A stretch of 64,000 bases of DNA from an uncultured Enterobacteriaceae bacterium (GTDB lineage: Bacteria; Pseudomonadota; Gammaproteobacteria; Enterobacterales; Enterobacteriaceae): assembly GCA_947631255.1 (NCBI GenBank), contig CANRKT010000001.1, positions 124,001-188,000 of the forward strand, in the 5' to 3' direction. Below, piece after piece: positions 38,026 through 46,994 of this stretch (the stretch's first letter is position 1; each line of letters opens with the position of its first letter). The notes beneath the pieces were generated by a model. That model was not told the DNA's origin. It made no database searches and saw nothing but the letters and a program-made list of their open reading frames with translations. A program made the translations under genes and the position numbers.

Positions 38026-38189
38026 CCCTTTTTTAGAATTAATCCATTAATTTACTGTAGTTGATTAATTATTGTCTATGATAGTCGCAAGAAAACCATA
38101 TTTACGGTGCGATGGCGGCAAGCGTTTAATTTCTTCAACACCTTTGCTATCTTCGCGGTAACGAGATGTTGTTGTAGGGCAGAATAACG

Positions 38190-39296
38190 ATGAAAGTGCA
38201 TTGGGTAAAATATGCGGCAGTGGCTGTAGTGTTAGCGACACTGGCGGCTTGTAGTTCAAAACCGACCGATCAGGGTCAACAGTATAAAGATGGTAAATTC
38301 TCACAGCCTTTCTCGCTGGTCAATCAGCCTGATGCATTAGGCGTTCCCATTAATGCCGCTGACTACGCTGAGCAAGTTGCGCAAGTCGCTTCCGCTTCAC
38401 CCCGTCTCTATAATAGCAGCAGTAATGTCTATGATACGGTGAAGCAATGGCTACGGGCTGGGGGGGATACCCGACAGCTTAACCAGTTTGGTTTGAATGC
38501 CTGGCAGATGGAAGGTGCTGATAATTACGGCAACGTGAAATTTACCGGTTATTACACCCCAGTGGTTCAGGCTCGTCATACTCGCCAGGGAGAATTCCAG
38601 TACCCTATCTACGCGATGCCATCGAAAAAGGGGCGTCTGCCTTCTCGCTCAGAAATTTATAATGGTGCACTCGGAAGTCGTCATATCCTCGCCTGGAGTA
38701 ACTCATTAATGGATAACTTCATTATGGATGTTCAGGGCAGTGGTTATATCGACTTTGGTGACGGCAAACCTTTAACCTTCTTCGGCTATGCTGGCAAAAA
38801 CGGACATGCTTACCGTAGTGTCGGTAAGGTGCTGATTGACAGAGGAGAAGTGAAGCGAGAAGACATGTCGATGCAGGCTATTCGTCATTGGGGAGAAACA
38901 CACAGCGAAGCTGAAGTGCGTGAGCTGCTGGGACAGAACCCTTCTTTTGTCTTCTTTAAACCTGCCAGTTACTCACCGGTCAAAGGTGCCAGTGCGGTTC
39001 CGTTGATTAGCCGGGCTTCTGTGGCATCTGACCGCTCGATTATTCCTGCCGGAACGACCCTACTGGTTGAGGTGCCATTGCTGGATAATAACGGTAAATT
39101 TACCGGTAATTATGAGCTACGCGTGATGGTCGCTCTCGATGTGGGTGGAGCGATTAAAGGTCAGCACTTTGATATCTACCAGGGTATTGGCCCGGATGCA
39201 GGCCACCGTGCTGGCTGGTATAATCACTACGGTCGAGTATGGGTCCTGAAGGCCGCACCAGGAACGGGAGTTTCCAGTAACGTTTTTAACAGTTAA
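38190..39296 (+). CDS. mltA: Membrane-bound lytic murein transglycosylase A
   Basis: Outer-membrane lipoprotein of 368 residues that cleaves peptidoglycan glycan strands to 1,6-anhydromuropeptides. The signal peptide ends in the lipobox LAAC, with the lipidated Cys at about residue 21. The MltA core includes FTGYYTPVVQARHT near residue 120, and the 3D domain contains the family catalytic aspartate in the region VALDVGGAIKGQHFDIYQG near the C-terminus. It is followed by tcdA, as in E. coli. Confidence 0.96.
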   Translation: MKVHWVKYAAVAVVLATLAACSSKPTDQGQQYKDGKFSQPFSLVNQPDALGVPINAADYAEQVAQVASASPRLYNSSSNVYDTVKQWLRAGGDTRQLNQFGLNAWQMEGADNYGNVKFTGYYTPVVQARHTRQGEFQYPIYAMPSKKGRLPSRSEIYNGALGSRHILAWSNSLMDNFIMDVQGSGYIDFGDGKPLTFFGYAGKNGHAYRSVGKVLIDRGEVKREDMSMQAIRHWGETHSEAEVRELLGQNPSFVFFKPASYSPVKGASAVPLISRASVASDRSIIPAGTTLLVEVPLLDNNGKFTGNYELRVMVALDVGGAIKGQHFDIYQGIGPDAGHRAGWYNHYGRVWVLKAAPGTGVSSNVFNS

Positions 39297-39347
39297 TTTC
39301 AGGGACAACCTATTCCCGCACCTTGTGCGCTTTATTAGCATTCCAGA

Positions 39348-39367
39348 CGGGCTGTATAATCAGCCCG
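39348..39367 (+). terminator. Hairpin between mltA and tcdA
   Basis: CGGGCTG-TATAAT-CAGCCCG gives a 7-bp GC-rich stem followed by TTGTTATTT. It is 51 bp after the mltA stop and 22 bp before tcdA. The loop reads TATAAT, so it might alternatively hold the -10 element for tcdA, although no good -35 is visible. Confidence 0.55.
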
Positions 39368-39389
39368 TTGTTATTTCCGAGGATAAATG

Positions 39390-40205
39390 ATGTCTGTCAT
39401 ACTCACCGATGCCTGGCGGCAACGTTTTGGTGGTACCGCTCGCCTTTATGGGCAGTCAGCTTTGCAATTATTTGCCGAGGCACATGTTTGTGTCATTGGT
39501 ATCGGCGGCGTAGGGTGCTGGGCCGCTGAAGCACTGGCTCGTACGGGGATCGGAGCGATCACGCTGATTGATATGGATGATGTTTGCATCACCAACACCA
39601 ATCGCCAGATCCATGCTTTACGGGGTACGGTGGGACAGGCGAAAACGGACGTGATGGCACAGCGTATTCTGGAGATCAATCCAGAGTGCCGGGTCACTGT
39701 AGTTGATGACTTTATTAACGCAGATAATACAGCAGAACTGCTTAGTCAGGGATTTAGCTACGTTATTGATGCGATTGATAGTGTTCGCCCTAAAGCGGCC
39801 CTGATAGCCTATTGTCGACGCAATAAAATACCCCTGGTGACCACCGGTGGGGCGGGTGGACAGATAGATCCGACTCAGATACAGGTGAGCGATCTGGCAA
39901 AGACGATTCAGGATCCGCTGGCAGCAAAATTACGTGAAAGGCTGAAGAGTGATTTTGGCATTGTGAGAAGCAGCAAAGGTAAACTCGGTATTGATTGTGT
40001 GTTTTCAACCGAAGCGCTGGTCTATCCGCAAGCCGATGGTTCGGTGTGTGCAATGAAAAGTCAGGCTGAAGGGCCGAAACGTATGGATTGTGCTGCCGGA
40101 TTTGGCGCTGCAACGATGGTAACGGCCAGTTTTGGTTTTGTGGCCGTTTCCCATGTTTTGAAGAAAATGATGGCGAAAGCCAAAGCTAAAGCCCAGGCTG
40201 CTTAA
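39390..40205 (+). CDS. tcdA: tRNA threonylcarbamoyladenosine dehydratase
   Basis: E1-like enzyme (formerly CsdL/YgdL) that uses ATP to cyclise t6A37 of tRNA to ct6A. It has 271 residues from the ATG at 39390; an ATG three bases earlier is possible, but GAGGA at 39379-39383 is better spaced for 39390 and E. coli begins MSV. The nucleotide-binding motif [15 protein letters not shown] is near residues 35-49, with [13 protein letters not shown] after it. It is convergent with csdE and csdA, which supply sulfur to it in E. coli. Both stop codons share a palindrome. Confidence 0.95.
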   Translation: MSVILTDAWRQRFGGTARLYGQSALQLFAEAHVCVIGIGGVGCWAAEALARTGIGAITLIDMDDVCITNTNRQIHALRGTVGQAKTDVMAQRILEINPECRVTVVDDFINADNTAELLSQGFSYVIDAIDSVRPKAALIAYCRRNKIPLVTTGGAGGQIDPTQIQVSDLAKTIQDPLAAKLRERLKSDFGIVRSSKGKLGIDCVFSTEALVYPQADGSVCAMKSQAEGPKRMDCAAGFGAATMVTASFGFVAVSHVLKKMMAKAKAKAQAA

Positions 40206-40213
40206 GCAGCCTG
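40194..40213. terminator. 20-bp palindrome holding the stop codons of tcdA and csdE
   Basis: CAGGCTGCTT followed directly by its complement AAGCAGCCTG. The central TTAA supplies the TAA stop codon of each convergent gene, so the reading frames overlap by four bases. It could act as a bidirectional pause or terminator, although no T-run is present. Confidence 0.45.
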
Positions 40214-40648
40214 ACGGGCAATCAGCTGTACGCGTTGGGCTAATGCAACCAGTCCGTCATTTCTTGAGGCGCTGAGCTGGTTACGCAGCCCTAAATCGTC
40301 AAATAATGCCAGAGGATCATGTGCCAGCAATTGCTGGGCTGTTTTTCCTTCAATGGCCGTCAGTAATACCGCCAGCAGCCCGCGGACAATTCGTCCTTCA
40401 CTGTCACCGAAGAAATGCAACGTCCCGTCTGGCTGACAGATATGGCCCAGCCAGACCCGATTCTCACAGCCATTTATCTCATACTGTTCATCTTTAAAGG
40501 TATTCGCCAGAGGAGGAAGCTGTTTTCCTAACAAAATCAGCTGGCGATAACGATCTTCCCATTGTTTTAATGGGATAAATACATCTTTCAGGTTTTGTGC
40601 CCTGATGGTGGTACCAAAAGGGTGGGAGGAGCTCAGGTTATCTGTCAA
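40202..40648 (-). CDS. csdE: Sulfur acceptor protein CsdE
   Basis: SufE-like sulfur acceptor for the cysteine desulfurase CsdA, 148 residues (E. coli 147). The persulfide-accepting cysteine is Cys61 in [12 protein letters not shown]. Other family motifs are [16 protein letters not shown] and [15 protein letters not shown]. Its start immediately follows the csdA stop, so the two are one operon. Confidence 0.95.
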   Translation of the reverse strand: MTDNLSSSHPFGTTIRAQNLKDVFIPLKQWEDRYRQLILLGKQLPPLANTFKDEQYEINGCENRVWLGHICQPDGTLHFFGDSEGRIVRGLLAVLLTAIEGKTAQQLLAHDPLALFDDLGLRNQLSASRNDGLVALAQRVQLIARQAA

Positions 40649-41854
40649 TTAGTCCACCAAAATATCAAGTGCCAGGTCAACGGCTTTTACCAGCCGGTCA
40701 ACATCAAGCGTGGTGTTATAAGGCGCAAAAGAGGCGCGTAGTGTCCCGCTGACGCCAAGAGCAGCCAGCAAGGGTTGGGCACAATGCTGACCTGCACGTA
40801 ACTCAATACCCGACTCGGCCAGCAGAGTCACCATGTCATGGTGATGAACGCCTGCAAAGTTAAAGGCCAGTAAACTCGATCCCTGACAGCGATAACTCTG
40901 AAAACCAGGGCGCAAGGCCAGGGCTGATTCTGCGCGTCCGGCTAACTCACGACTCCAGGTTTCAGCTTGTGGCTGATCAATTTCTTCGAGCCAGGTGAGC
41001 GCGGCATTCATACCGATAACCCCTGCAACATTAGGCGTGCCCGCCTCAAACCGATAAGGTACTGGCTGGAGCTTAATACCGCTAAAGGATACTTCAGTAA
41101 TCATTTTACCGCCGCCCAGCCAGGGAGACATCATTTCCAGCAGTTCAGGTTTTCCATAAAGGATACCTGTACCGGTTGGGCCGTAAAGTTTATGGGCTGA
41201 GAAGGCATAAAAATCAATATCCAGCGCCTGGACATCAGGTGGACAGTGAACAATCCCTTGAGCGCCATCGACCATCACGACGGCTCCGGCCTGGTGGGCC
41301 AGTGCAATCGCTTTACCAAGATCAGGGCAACCGCCAGTGACGTTTGACATCTGCCCCAGAGCCAGAATTCGGGTTCTGTCACTCAACAGGTTAGGGAGTT
41401 GAGCAATATCGGGTAACTTATCAAGCCCTATGGGTAATTTAACAATCCTGGCACCGGTTTGTTCCGCCAGGATTAACCAAGGTACAAAGTTGGCATGATG
41501 TTCAGCTTCACTGACAATAATCTCATCGCCCGGTTTCAGACGCGGGCGAGCATAGCACTGAGCGACCATATTAATCGACTCGGTGGTTCCCTTCGTCCAG
41601 ACCACCGACTGTGGCAGCGGCGCATTCAGTAACTGTGCTACGCGCGCGCGCGCTGACTCGTAATTTTCGGTCAGTTGCTGAGCGGCTCGAAATTGACTGC
41701 GGTGGACATTGCCTCCGCTTTGGCGATAAAACTGTTGTGTTACCTCGGCAACGGCCTGAGGTTTAAGTGCCGTTGCTGCGCTATCAAGATAGACATTTGT
41801 GTCAGATAGCGCGGGAAACTGTGCGCGGAACAGGGCTGGATTAAATATTTTCAT
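40649..41854 (-). CDS. csdA: Cysteine desulfurase CsdA
   Basis: PLP enzyme that removes sulfur from cysteine as a protein persulfide and passes it to CsdE. It has 401 residues from the ATG at 41854; the longer frame would start at 41866, but GAGG precedes 41854 and the E. coli length is then matched exactly. The PLP lysine is in FYAFSAHKLYGPTG, and the catalytic cysteine is in LRAGQHCAQPLL near residue 356. csdE follows directly. In E. coli ygdI lies upstream; here the GcvB gene follows without it. Confidence 0.95.
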   Translation of the reverse strand: MKIFNPALFRAQFPALSDTNVYLDSAATALKPQAVAEVTQQFYRQSGGNVHRSQFRAAQQLTENYESARARVAQLLNAPLPQSVVWTKGTTESINMVAQCYARPRLKPGDEIIVSEAEHHANFVPWLILAEQTGARIVKLPIGLDKLPDIAQLPNLLSDRTRILALGQMSNVTGGCPDLGKAIALAHQAGAVVMVDGAQGIVHCPPDVQALDIDFYAFSAHKLYGPTGTGILYGKPELLEMMSPWLGGGKMITEVSFSGIKLQPVPYRFEAGTPNVAGVIGMNAALTWLEEIDQPQAETWSRELAGRAESALALRPGFQSYRCQGSSLLAFNFAGVHHHDMVTLLAESGIELRAGQHCAQPLLAALGVSGTLRASFAPYNTTLDVDRLVKAVDLALDILVD

Positions 41855-41991
41855 GACATTCCTCATTTACCTGTGCCGATCGTCTCGCATATTTGTTCAG
41901 GGTACAAGGTTTCTGTCATGCTCATCGCAAGACAAGATCAGGTTGCAGATTAACGGCAGGAAAAAGTCGCAGAAAATGGGGAGTGGCAGGC

Positions 41992-42200
41992 AAAAAAAAG
42001 CACCGCAATAGGCGGTGCTATATAAATCATTATTGGCATGCAGGGTAAACTGACAACAAATAAAAATAGGGTAGCCCTGCTACCGGGGTCTGGAAAGCCA
42101 GACCAAACGCAAACACACAACAACACAACAACACACAACCATAAGCCAAAAACTCTCTGAACACGCATTTCAGATAGTTTTTCGTTCCGGCTCAAGAAGT
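41992..42200 (-). ncRNA. gcvB: GcvB small RNA
   Basis: Hfq-dependent RNA of about 209 nt, divergent from gcvA as in E. coli, that represses many peptide and amino-acid transport mRNAs. The 5' end at 42200 begins ACTTCTTGAGCCGGAACGAA, matching the E. coli start apart from one base. The G/U-rich target-binding region R1 is at 42108-42140. Internal stems are seen at 42069-42084 and 42088-42104. The 3' terminator AGCACCGCC...GGCGGTGCT-type hairpin is at 42000-42019, followed by eight T. GcvA controls its expression in response to glycine. Confidence 0.95.
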
Positions 42201-42330
42201 GGCGCCACTATAGGTATTTGCTGGTACATCCTCAACGGACAATTTATAATGGCTCAGATAAAAAAAACTAATAGGTAAACAAGAGTTACCTATTTTGTTA
42301 ATAATCATCTCTATTTAAGCCTGAATATCC

Positions 42331-43248
42331 ATGTCCAAACGATTACCACCTTTAAATGCGCTGCGTGTTTTTGACGCTGCCGCGCGTCATTTGAGCTTTA
42401 CCAAAGCTGCGGAAGAGTTATTTGTAACTCAGGCTGCGGTCAGTCACCAGATCAAGTCTCTGGAGGATTTTCTCGGGCTGAAGTTGTTCCGCCGTCGTAA
42501 TCGTTCGCTACTGCTTACAGAAGAAGGTCAGAGTTATTATCATGATATTAAAGAGATTTTTACTCAGTTAACTGAGGCTACGCGTAAACTTCAGGCGCGT
42601 AGCGCCAAAGGTGCCCTGACCGTCAGTATATTGCCTAGCTTTGCTATTCACTGGTTGGTGCCTCGGCTAAGCAGCTTTAATTCGTCCTACCCTGGGATTG
42701 ATGTCCGGATTCAGGCCGTTGACCGGCAGGAAGATAAGCTCCCTGATGATGTCGATGTAGCTATATTTTATGGGCGGGGTAACTGGCCCGGGCTGCGAGT
42801 GGAAAAATTGTATGCAGAATATCTGCTGCCAATTTGTTCACCGACGTTACTTATCGGTGATAACCCGATTAAAACCCCCGATGATTTGGCAAGACATACT
42901 TTGTTGCATGATACTTCCCGGCACGACTGGCAGGCTTATACTCGTCAACTGGGCGTCAGCCATATCAACGTTCAGCAGGGGCCTATTTTTAGTCACAGTG
43001 CGATGGTGTTGCAGGCTGCGATCCACGGGCAGGGCATTGCGCTGGCAAACAATGTTATTGCTCAGTCTGAAATTGAAGCCGGTCGTTTGGTTTGTCCGTT
43101 TAACGAAGTCTTAGTCAGTAAAAAAGCTTTTTATCTGGTTTGTCATGACAGTCAGGCAGAACTGGGTAAAATAGCCGCCTTCAGACAGTGGATCCTGGCT
43201 AAAGCTGCCAGTGAACAAGAGAAATTTCGTTTTCACTACGAACAATAA
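42331..43248 (+). CDS. gcvA: Glycine cleavage system regulator GcvA
   Basis: LysR-type regulator of 305 residues, as in E. coli. It activates the gcvTHP operon and gcvB in the presence of glycine and represses them with purines. The N-terminal helix-turn-helix LSFTKAAEELFVTQAAVSHQ is at residues 21-40, followed by an effector domain. Near-identity extends over the whole protein. It is divergent from gcvB, 130 bp apart, and followed by ygdD. Confidence 0.97.
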   Translation: MSKRLPPLNALRVFDAAARHLSFTKAAEELFVTQAAVSHQIKSLEDFLGLKLFRRRNRSLLLTEEGQSYYHDIKEIFTQLTEATRKLQARSAKGALTVSILPSFAIHWLVPRLSSFNSSYPGIDVRIQAVDRQEDKLPDDVDVAIFYGRGNWPGLRVEKLYAEYLLPICSPTLLIGDNPIKTPDDLARHTLLHDTSRHDWQAYTRQLGVSHINVQQGPIFSHSAMVLQAAIHGQGIALANNVIAQSEIEAGRLVCPFNEVLVSKKAFYLVCHDSQAELGKIAAFRQWILAKAASEQEKFRFHYEQ

Positions 43249-43293
43249 GTCATTTTCGCGTGGCGATACCACGCTTTACTTTAAGGTTACAAC

Positions 43294-43689
43294 ATGACCA
43301 GCCGGTTTATGCTGATTTTCACCGCGATCAGCGGTTTCATCTTTGTGGCTCTGGGGGCTATCGGCGCACATTCATTAAGCAAAACCTTCGGCCCTGTAGA
43401 AATGGGATGGATTAAGACAGGACTCGAATACCAGGCATTCCATACCCTGGCGATTTTAGGACTGGCCGTTGCTATGCAGCGGTGTATTAGTATTTGGTTT
43501 TACTGGAGTAGTGTTTTTATGGCGCTGGGTATCGTGCTATTTAGTGGCAGCTTGTATTGCCTGGCATTGTCACATTTACGGTTCTGGGCGTTTGTAACGC
43601 CAGTCGGTGGTGTCAGCTTTCTTGCTGGCTGGATATTAATGCTCATTGGTGCTGTGCGCCTGAAAAAAAAGGGTACAAACCATGAATAA
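43294..43689 (+). CDS. ygdD: YgdD, DUF423 inner-membrane protein
   Basis: A 131-residue protein with four predicted transmembrane segments (about residues 5-25, 45-65, 70-90 and 95-118) and the DUF423 motif [12 protein letters not shown]. The function is unknown to me. It lies between gcvA and rlmM in E. coli too, and overlaps the rlmM start by eight bases. Confidence 0.9.
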   Translation: MTSRFMLIFTAISGFIFVALGAIGAHSLSKTFGPVEMGWIKTGLEYQAFHTLAILGLAVAMQRCISIWFYWSSVFMALGIVLFSGSLYCLALSHLRFWAFVTPVGGVSFLAGWILMLIGAVRLKKKGTNHE

Positions 43690-44785
43690 TAAAGTTATTT
43701 TGTATTGTCGTCAGGGTTTTGAAAAAGAGTGTGCTGCGGAAATCACTGACAAAGCCACCCAGCGTGAGATATTTGGTTTTGCTCGCGTTAAAGAACAAAG
43801 TGGTTATGTGGTCTTTGAATGCTACCAGCCTGAAGATGCAGATAAACTCGCCAGAGAGTTACCTTTCAGCTCACTGATCTTTGCTCGGCAAATGTTTGTT
43901 GCCGGTGAACTGCTAAAACATCTGCCACCGGAAGACAGAATTACACCGATCCTCGGTATGTTGCAGGGCGTGGTGGAGAAAGGTGGAGATCTGCGGGTTG
44001 AAGTCGCAGATACCAATGAAAGCAAAGAACTAATGAAATTTTGTCGTAAGCTGACTGTGCCATTGCGCAGCAACTTACGTGAAGCTGGGGTGTTGGCTAA
44101 ATACGATACGCCGAAACGTCCGGTAGTCCATGTGTTCTTCATTGCTCCTGGTTGTTGTTACACAGGCTATTCCTATTCTGATAACAACTCGCCATTCTAT
44201 ATGGGTATCCCACGCTTAAAATTCCCGGCTGATGCCCCGAGTCGTTCAACGCTGAAACTGGAAGAAGCCTTCCACGTCTTTATTCCTGCTGATGAGTGGG
44301 ATGAACGTCTGGCAAACAGTATGCATGCGGTTGATCTCGGAGCCTGCCCTGGAGGCTGGACCTATCAGCTGGTGAAACGCAATATGTGGGTAGCTGCTGT
44401 CGATAATGGGCCGATGGCACAAAGCCTGATGGATACCGGGCAAGTGACCTGGTTACCTGAAGATGGATTCAAATATCGTCCTACGCGCAATAACATCTCC
44501 TGGATGGTGTGTGACATGGTTGAAAAACCAGCCAAGGTTGCGAGCCTGGTGGCTGACTGGTTGGTCAACGGCTGGTGCCGTGAAACTATCTTTAACTTAA
44601 AGCTGCCGATGAAAAAACGTTATGAAGAGGTGTCACAGAATCTGGAATTAATTCGTACCCGGCTTGAAGAAAACGGGATTAATGCAGAAATTCATGCACG
44701 TCAGCTTTATCATGACCGGGAAGAAGTCACGGTACATATTCGTCGCTGGTGGGCGGCAGTAGGTGGACGTCGCGACGAGCGTTAA
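43682..44785 (+). CDS. rlmM: 23S rRNA 2'-O-ribose C2498 methyltransferase
   Basis: SAM-dependent methyltransferase of 367 residues (E. coli 366) that modifies C2498 of 23S rRNA in the peptidyl transferase centre. An N-terminal THUMP-like region (residues about 1-170) is followed by a Rossmann methyltransferase domain with the SAM motif [17 protein letters not shown] near residue 218 and MVCDMVEKP. It is translated from a start overlapping ygdD. Confidence 0.95.
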   Translation: MNNKVILYCRQGFEKECAAEITDKATQREIFGFARVKEQSGYVVFECYQPEDADKLARELPFSSLIFARQMFVAGELLKHLPPEDRITPILGMLQGVVEKGGDLRVEVADTNESKELMKFCRKLTVPLRSNLREAGVLAKYDTPKRPVVHVFFIAPGCCYTGYSYSDNNSPFYMGIPRLKFPADAPSRSTLKLEEAFHVFIPADEWDERLANSMHAVDLGACPGGWTYQLVKRNMWVAAVDNGPMAQSLMDTGQVTWLPEDGFKYRPTRNNISWMVCDMVEKPAKVASLVADWLVNGWCRETIFNLKLPMKKRYEEVSQNLELIRTRLEENGINAEIHARQLYHDREEVTVHIRRWWAAVGGRRDER

Positions 44786-44811
44786 GGACATTTTTCCTGA
44801 GAAGTGCCTGT

Positions 44812-45564
44812 TTAACTGAGTCTCAGCTGTTGCAAGTTACCCTCCAGGTGTAAGTCTGTTTTCAGTCTTGCTACCTGGCGGCTGGCAAAAGCCAGTTCCT
44901 GGTGCTGAAGCAGTTTGTTACGCCACTTTTCTGGAACCAAGTCCAGCTGCTGATAGAGCTGTTCTAGTGTAGAAAACTGCTGGATCAGCGGCGTCGCACT
45001 TTTCGGCCCCAGACCCGGTACGCCAGAAATGTGGCTGCTGCTAATACCTGCCAGCCCCCAGTAATCGGCCAGTTGCTCTGGTTTTACTCCGTACTCGTTG
45101 GCGATAAAGGGGGCATCCAACCAGCGTTTCTGGAAGTAGTCCCGAATTTGTAAGGTCGGAGCCAGCAACTGGCAGTAGCCTTTATCAGTCGAGACTATCG
45201 TGGCCTGATGCCCACTACGGGTTACTTTAACGGCCAGAGTAGCAGCAATATCATCCGCTTCATTTCCCTCTGAATGCCAGCAGCAGACGCCACGGTTTGT
45301 GAAGGCTTCACGGATAAGCGGCATTTCAAGCTGTAAGTTTTCCGGCATGGGCGTTCTACCGGCCTTATAGCTGGTTAATATTTTATGACGCCAGTTTTTA
45401 CTTCCCACTTCATTATCAAAGACGGCAACCGCGTGTGTGGGCTGGCTGTGCGTGATTAATTGTTCCAGCGCATGCAGGCACGTTTTAATACAAGGTGTTC
45501 CCTGTACCGCATGAATTCGCCGGATAAGATTCAATGCGTCAACAATAAGTAAATGAATAGTCAT
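44812..45564 (-). CDS. xni: Flap endonuclease Xni (ExoIX)
   Basis: FEN-family protein of 250 residues (E. coli 251), related to the 5'-nuclease domain of DNA polymerase I. It has the start [18 protein letters not shown], the acidic cluster [13 protein letters not shown] near residue 105, and helix-hairpin-helix [14 protein letters not shown] near residue 190. E. coli Xni lacks some active-site metal ligands but retains flap endonuclease activity. In E. coli it adjoins sdaB and fucO; here the fuc genes are absent and rlmM is next. Confidence 0.93.
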   Translation of the reverse strand: MTIHLLIVDALNLIRRIHAVQGTPCIKTCLHALEQLITHSQPTHAVAVFDNEVGSKNWRHKILTSYKAGRTPMPENLQLEMPLIREAFTNRGVCCWHSEGNEADDIAATLAVKVTRSGHQATIVSTDKGYCQLLAPTLQIRDYFQKRWLDAPFIANEYGVKPEQLADYWGLAGISSSHISGVPGLGPKSATPLIQQFSTLEQLYQQLDLVPEKWRNKLLQHQELAFASRQVARLKTDLHLEGNLQQLRLS

Positions 45565-45745
45565 GGAAAATTTGCTCTTTATACCAGTATTGCTACCCTA
45601 ACATGTTCAGTGTCAGGGCGCTATTTTCATAACAAACTCAGCGCAGAACCTCGCAAAATACCCAAGAAAAAGGGTGGAAATACATTGCGAAGTCATAAGG
45701 TAGCCAGATATATTTTATCGGCATAAAAAAAATAGAGAATATCAT

Positions 45746-46930
45746 ATGAGCAACATCACACATCTCGCGCAACGCATTCAAAATTTACAACCTTCCGCCA
45801 TTCGAGAACTGCTGAAACACAGCAAAATGCCGGGCGTTATTTCACTGGCCGGTGGCATACCTTCCAGTGACTTATTTGATAAAGAAGGTTTGAACCTGGC
45901 CACACAAAAAGTATTGGATGAGCAATTTTTTGATGCCTTTCAGTATGGCCTGACTGAAGGTAATGTGCTCCTGCGCCACCAGATTGTTGATGTCTGCTTG
46001 CAGCGTGGTATCACTACCCAGCAGGACAAGCTACTGGTCACTTCCGGTTCTCAGCAAGCTCTGGACCTGCTAATGCGTAGCCTGGTTGATGAAGGGGATG
46101 TGTTTGTGGTTGAACGACCAACCTATCTTGCCACGCTACAAATTCTTAGCCTTACCGGAGCCGACGTTAAGTCCGTCGGCGGCGATGAGCACGGTATGAT
46201 AGTGGATGAGTTAGAAGAGTTACTGAAAACAACCCGTATCAAAGGGGTGTATTTGGTACCGACTTTTGGTAACCCAAGTGGGACCACCCTGAGTGCAGAG
46301 CGTCGTGAAAAGCTGGTTAAGCTTGCTGCTGAATACAACTTTGTGATTATTGAAGATGACCCTTATGGTGCGATTAGCTTTACCGACCGTAAGGAAAAAA
46401 CCCTGATTCAGATCGCCACCGAACAGGGACTGGAACAGCATGTTGTCTATACCTCAACTTTCTCAAAAATACTGGCTCCGGGCTTACGTGTTGGCTGGAT
46501 AATCCTGCCTGAATGGATGAAGCAGAAAGTTGCGATTATCAAACAGGCGACAGACTTACACAGTAACTCTTTCACTCAGGCACTGGCTGCCAGTTATCTG
46601 ACTCTTTCGCGTCTGGATGCGCAAATTGATGTGATCCGTGAGGCTTATAAGAAGAAATGCCTGACGCTTTCCGAGTTATTGCAGAAGGAGCTGGGAGAAC
46701 ATATTCAGTTTAACCAGCCACAAGGAGGCATGTTCCTCTGGGCAACATTCCGTTATGACTTTGATACTACGGCATGGCTACAGAAAACACTGGAGCAAGG
46801 CGTGGTCTACGTACCGGGTGAATTCTTCTTTAACGATAATCCGGATAAACGTACGCTACGTTTATCTTATGCTACGGCAACCGAAGAGCAATTATTTGAG
46901 TCAGTCAAACGTCTGAAAGCCGCGTTATAG
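45746..46930 (+). CDS. PLP-dependent aminotransferase (class I/II, 2-aminoadipate aminotransferase-like)
   Basis: A 394-residue fold-I aminotransferase. The PLP lysine is Lys241 in TSTFSKILAPGLRVGW, with Asn176 in FGNPSGT and Asp205 in IEDDPYG. The sequence resembles the LysN/Aro8 type and the catalytic half of MocR regulators, but no helix-turn-helix domain is attached. Likely substrates are aromatic, branched-chain or aminoadipate-type amino acids; the sequence does not decide. E. coli has no gene here; xni is next to sdaB and the fuc cluster. It is divergent from xni and ends in a strong terminator shared with convergent sdaB. Confidence 0.85.
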   Translation: MSNITHLAQRIQNLQPSAIRELLKHSKMPGVISLAGGIPSSDLFDKEGLNLATQKVLDEQFFDAFQYGLTEGNVLLRHQIVDVCLQRGITTQQDKLLVTSGSQQALDLLMRSLVDEGDVFVVERPTYLATLQILSLTGADVKSVGGDEHGMIVDELEELLKTTRIKGVYLVPTFGNPSGTTLSAERREKLVKLAAEYNFVIIEDDPYGAISFTDRKEKTLIQIATEQGLEQHVVYTSTFSKILAPGLRVGWIILPEWMKQKVAIIKQATDLHSNSFTQALAASYLTLSRLDAQIDVIREAYKKKCLTLSELLQKELGEHIQFNQPQGGMFLWATFRYDFDTTAWLQKTLEQGVVYVPGEFFFNDNPDKRTLRLSYATATEEQLFESVKRLKAAL

Positions 46931-46948
46931 CCACTGCCCAGAATGGAA

Positions 46949-46980
46949 AAAGGGAAAAGCAAAGTGCTTTTCCCTTTTTT
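46949..46980. terminator. Bidirectional intrinsic terminator, aminotransferase/sdaB
   Basis: AAAGGGAAAAGC and its complement GCTTTTCCCTTT form a 12-bp stem with a 5-nt loop, flanked by A-run and T-run. It can end transcription from both convergent genes. Confidence 0.88.
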
Positions 46981-46994
46981 GTCAGCTCGATATG

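Noticed and set aside
42108-42140. CA/GT-rich simple repeat near gcvA
   Set aside because: It is the G/U-rich target-binding region of GcvB and not a microsatellite of independent interest.
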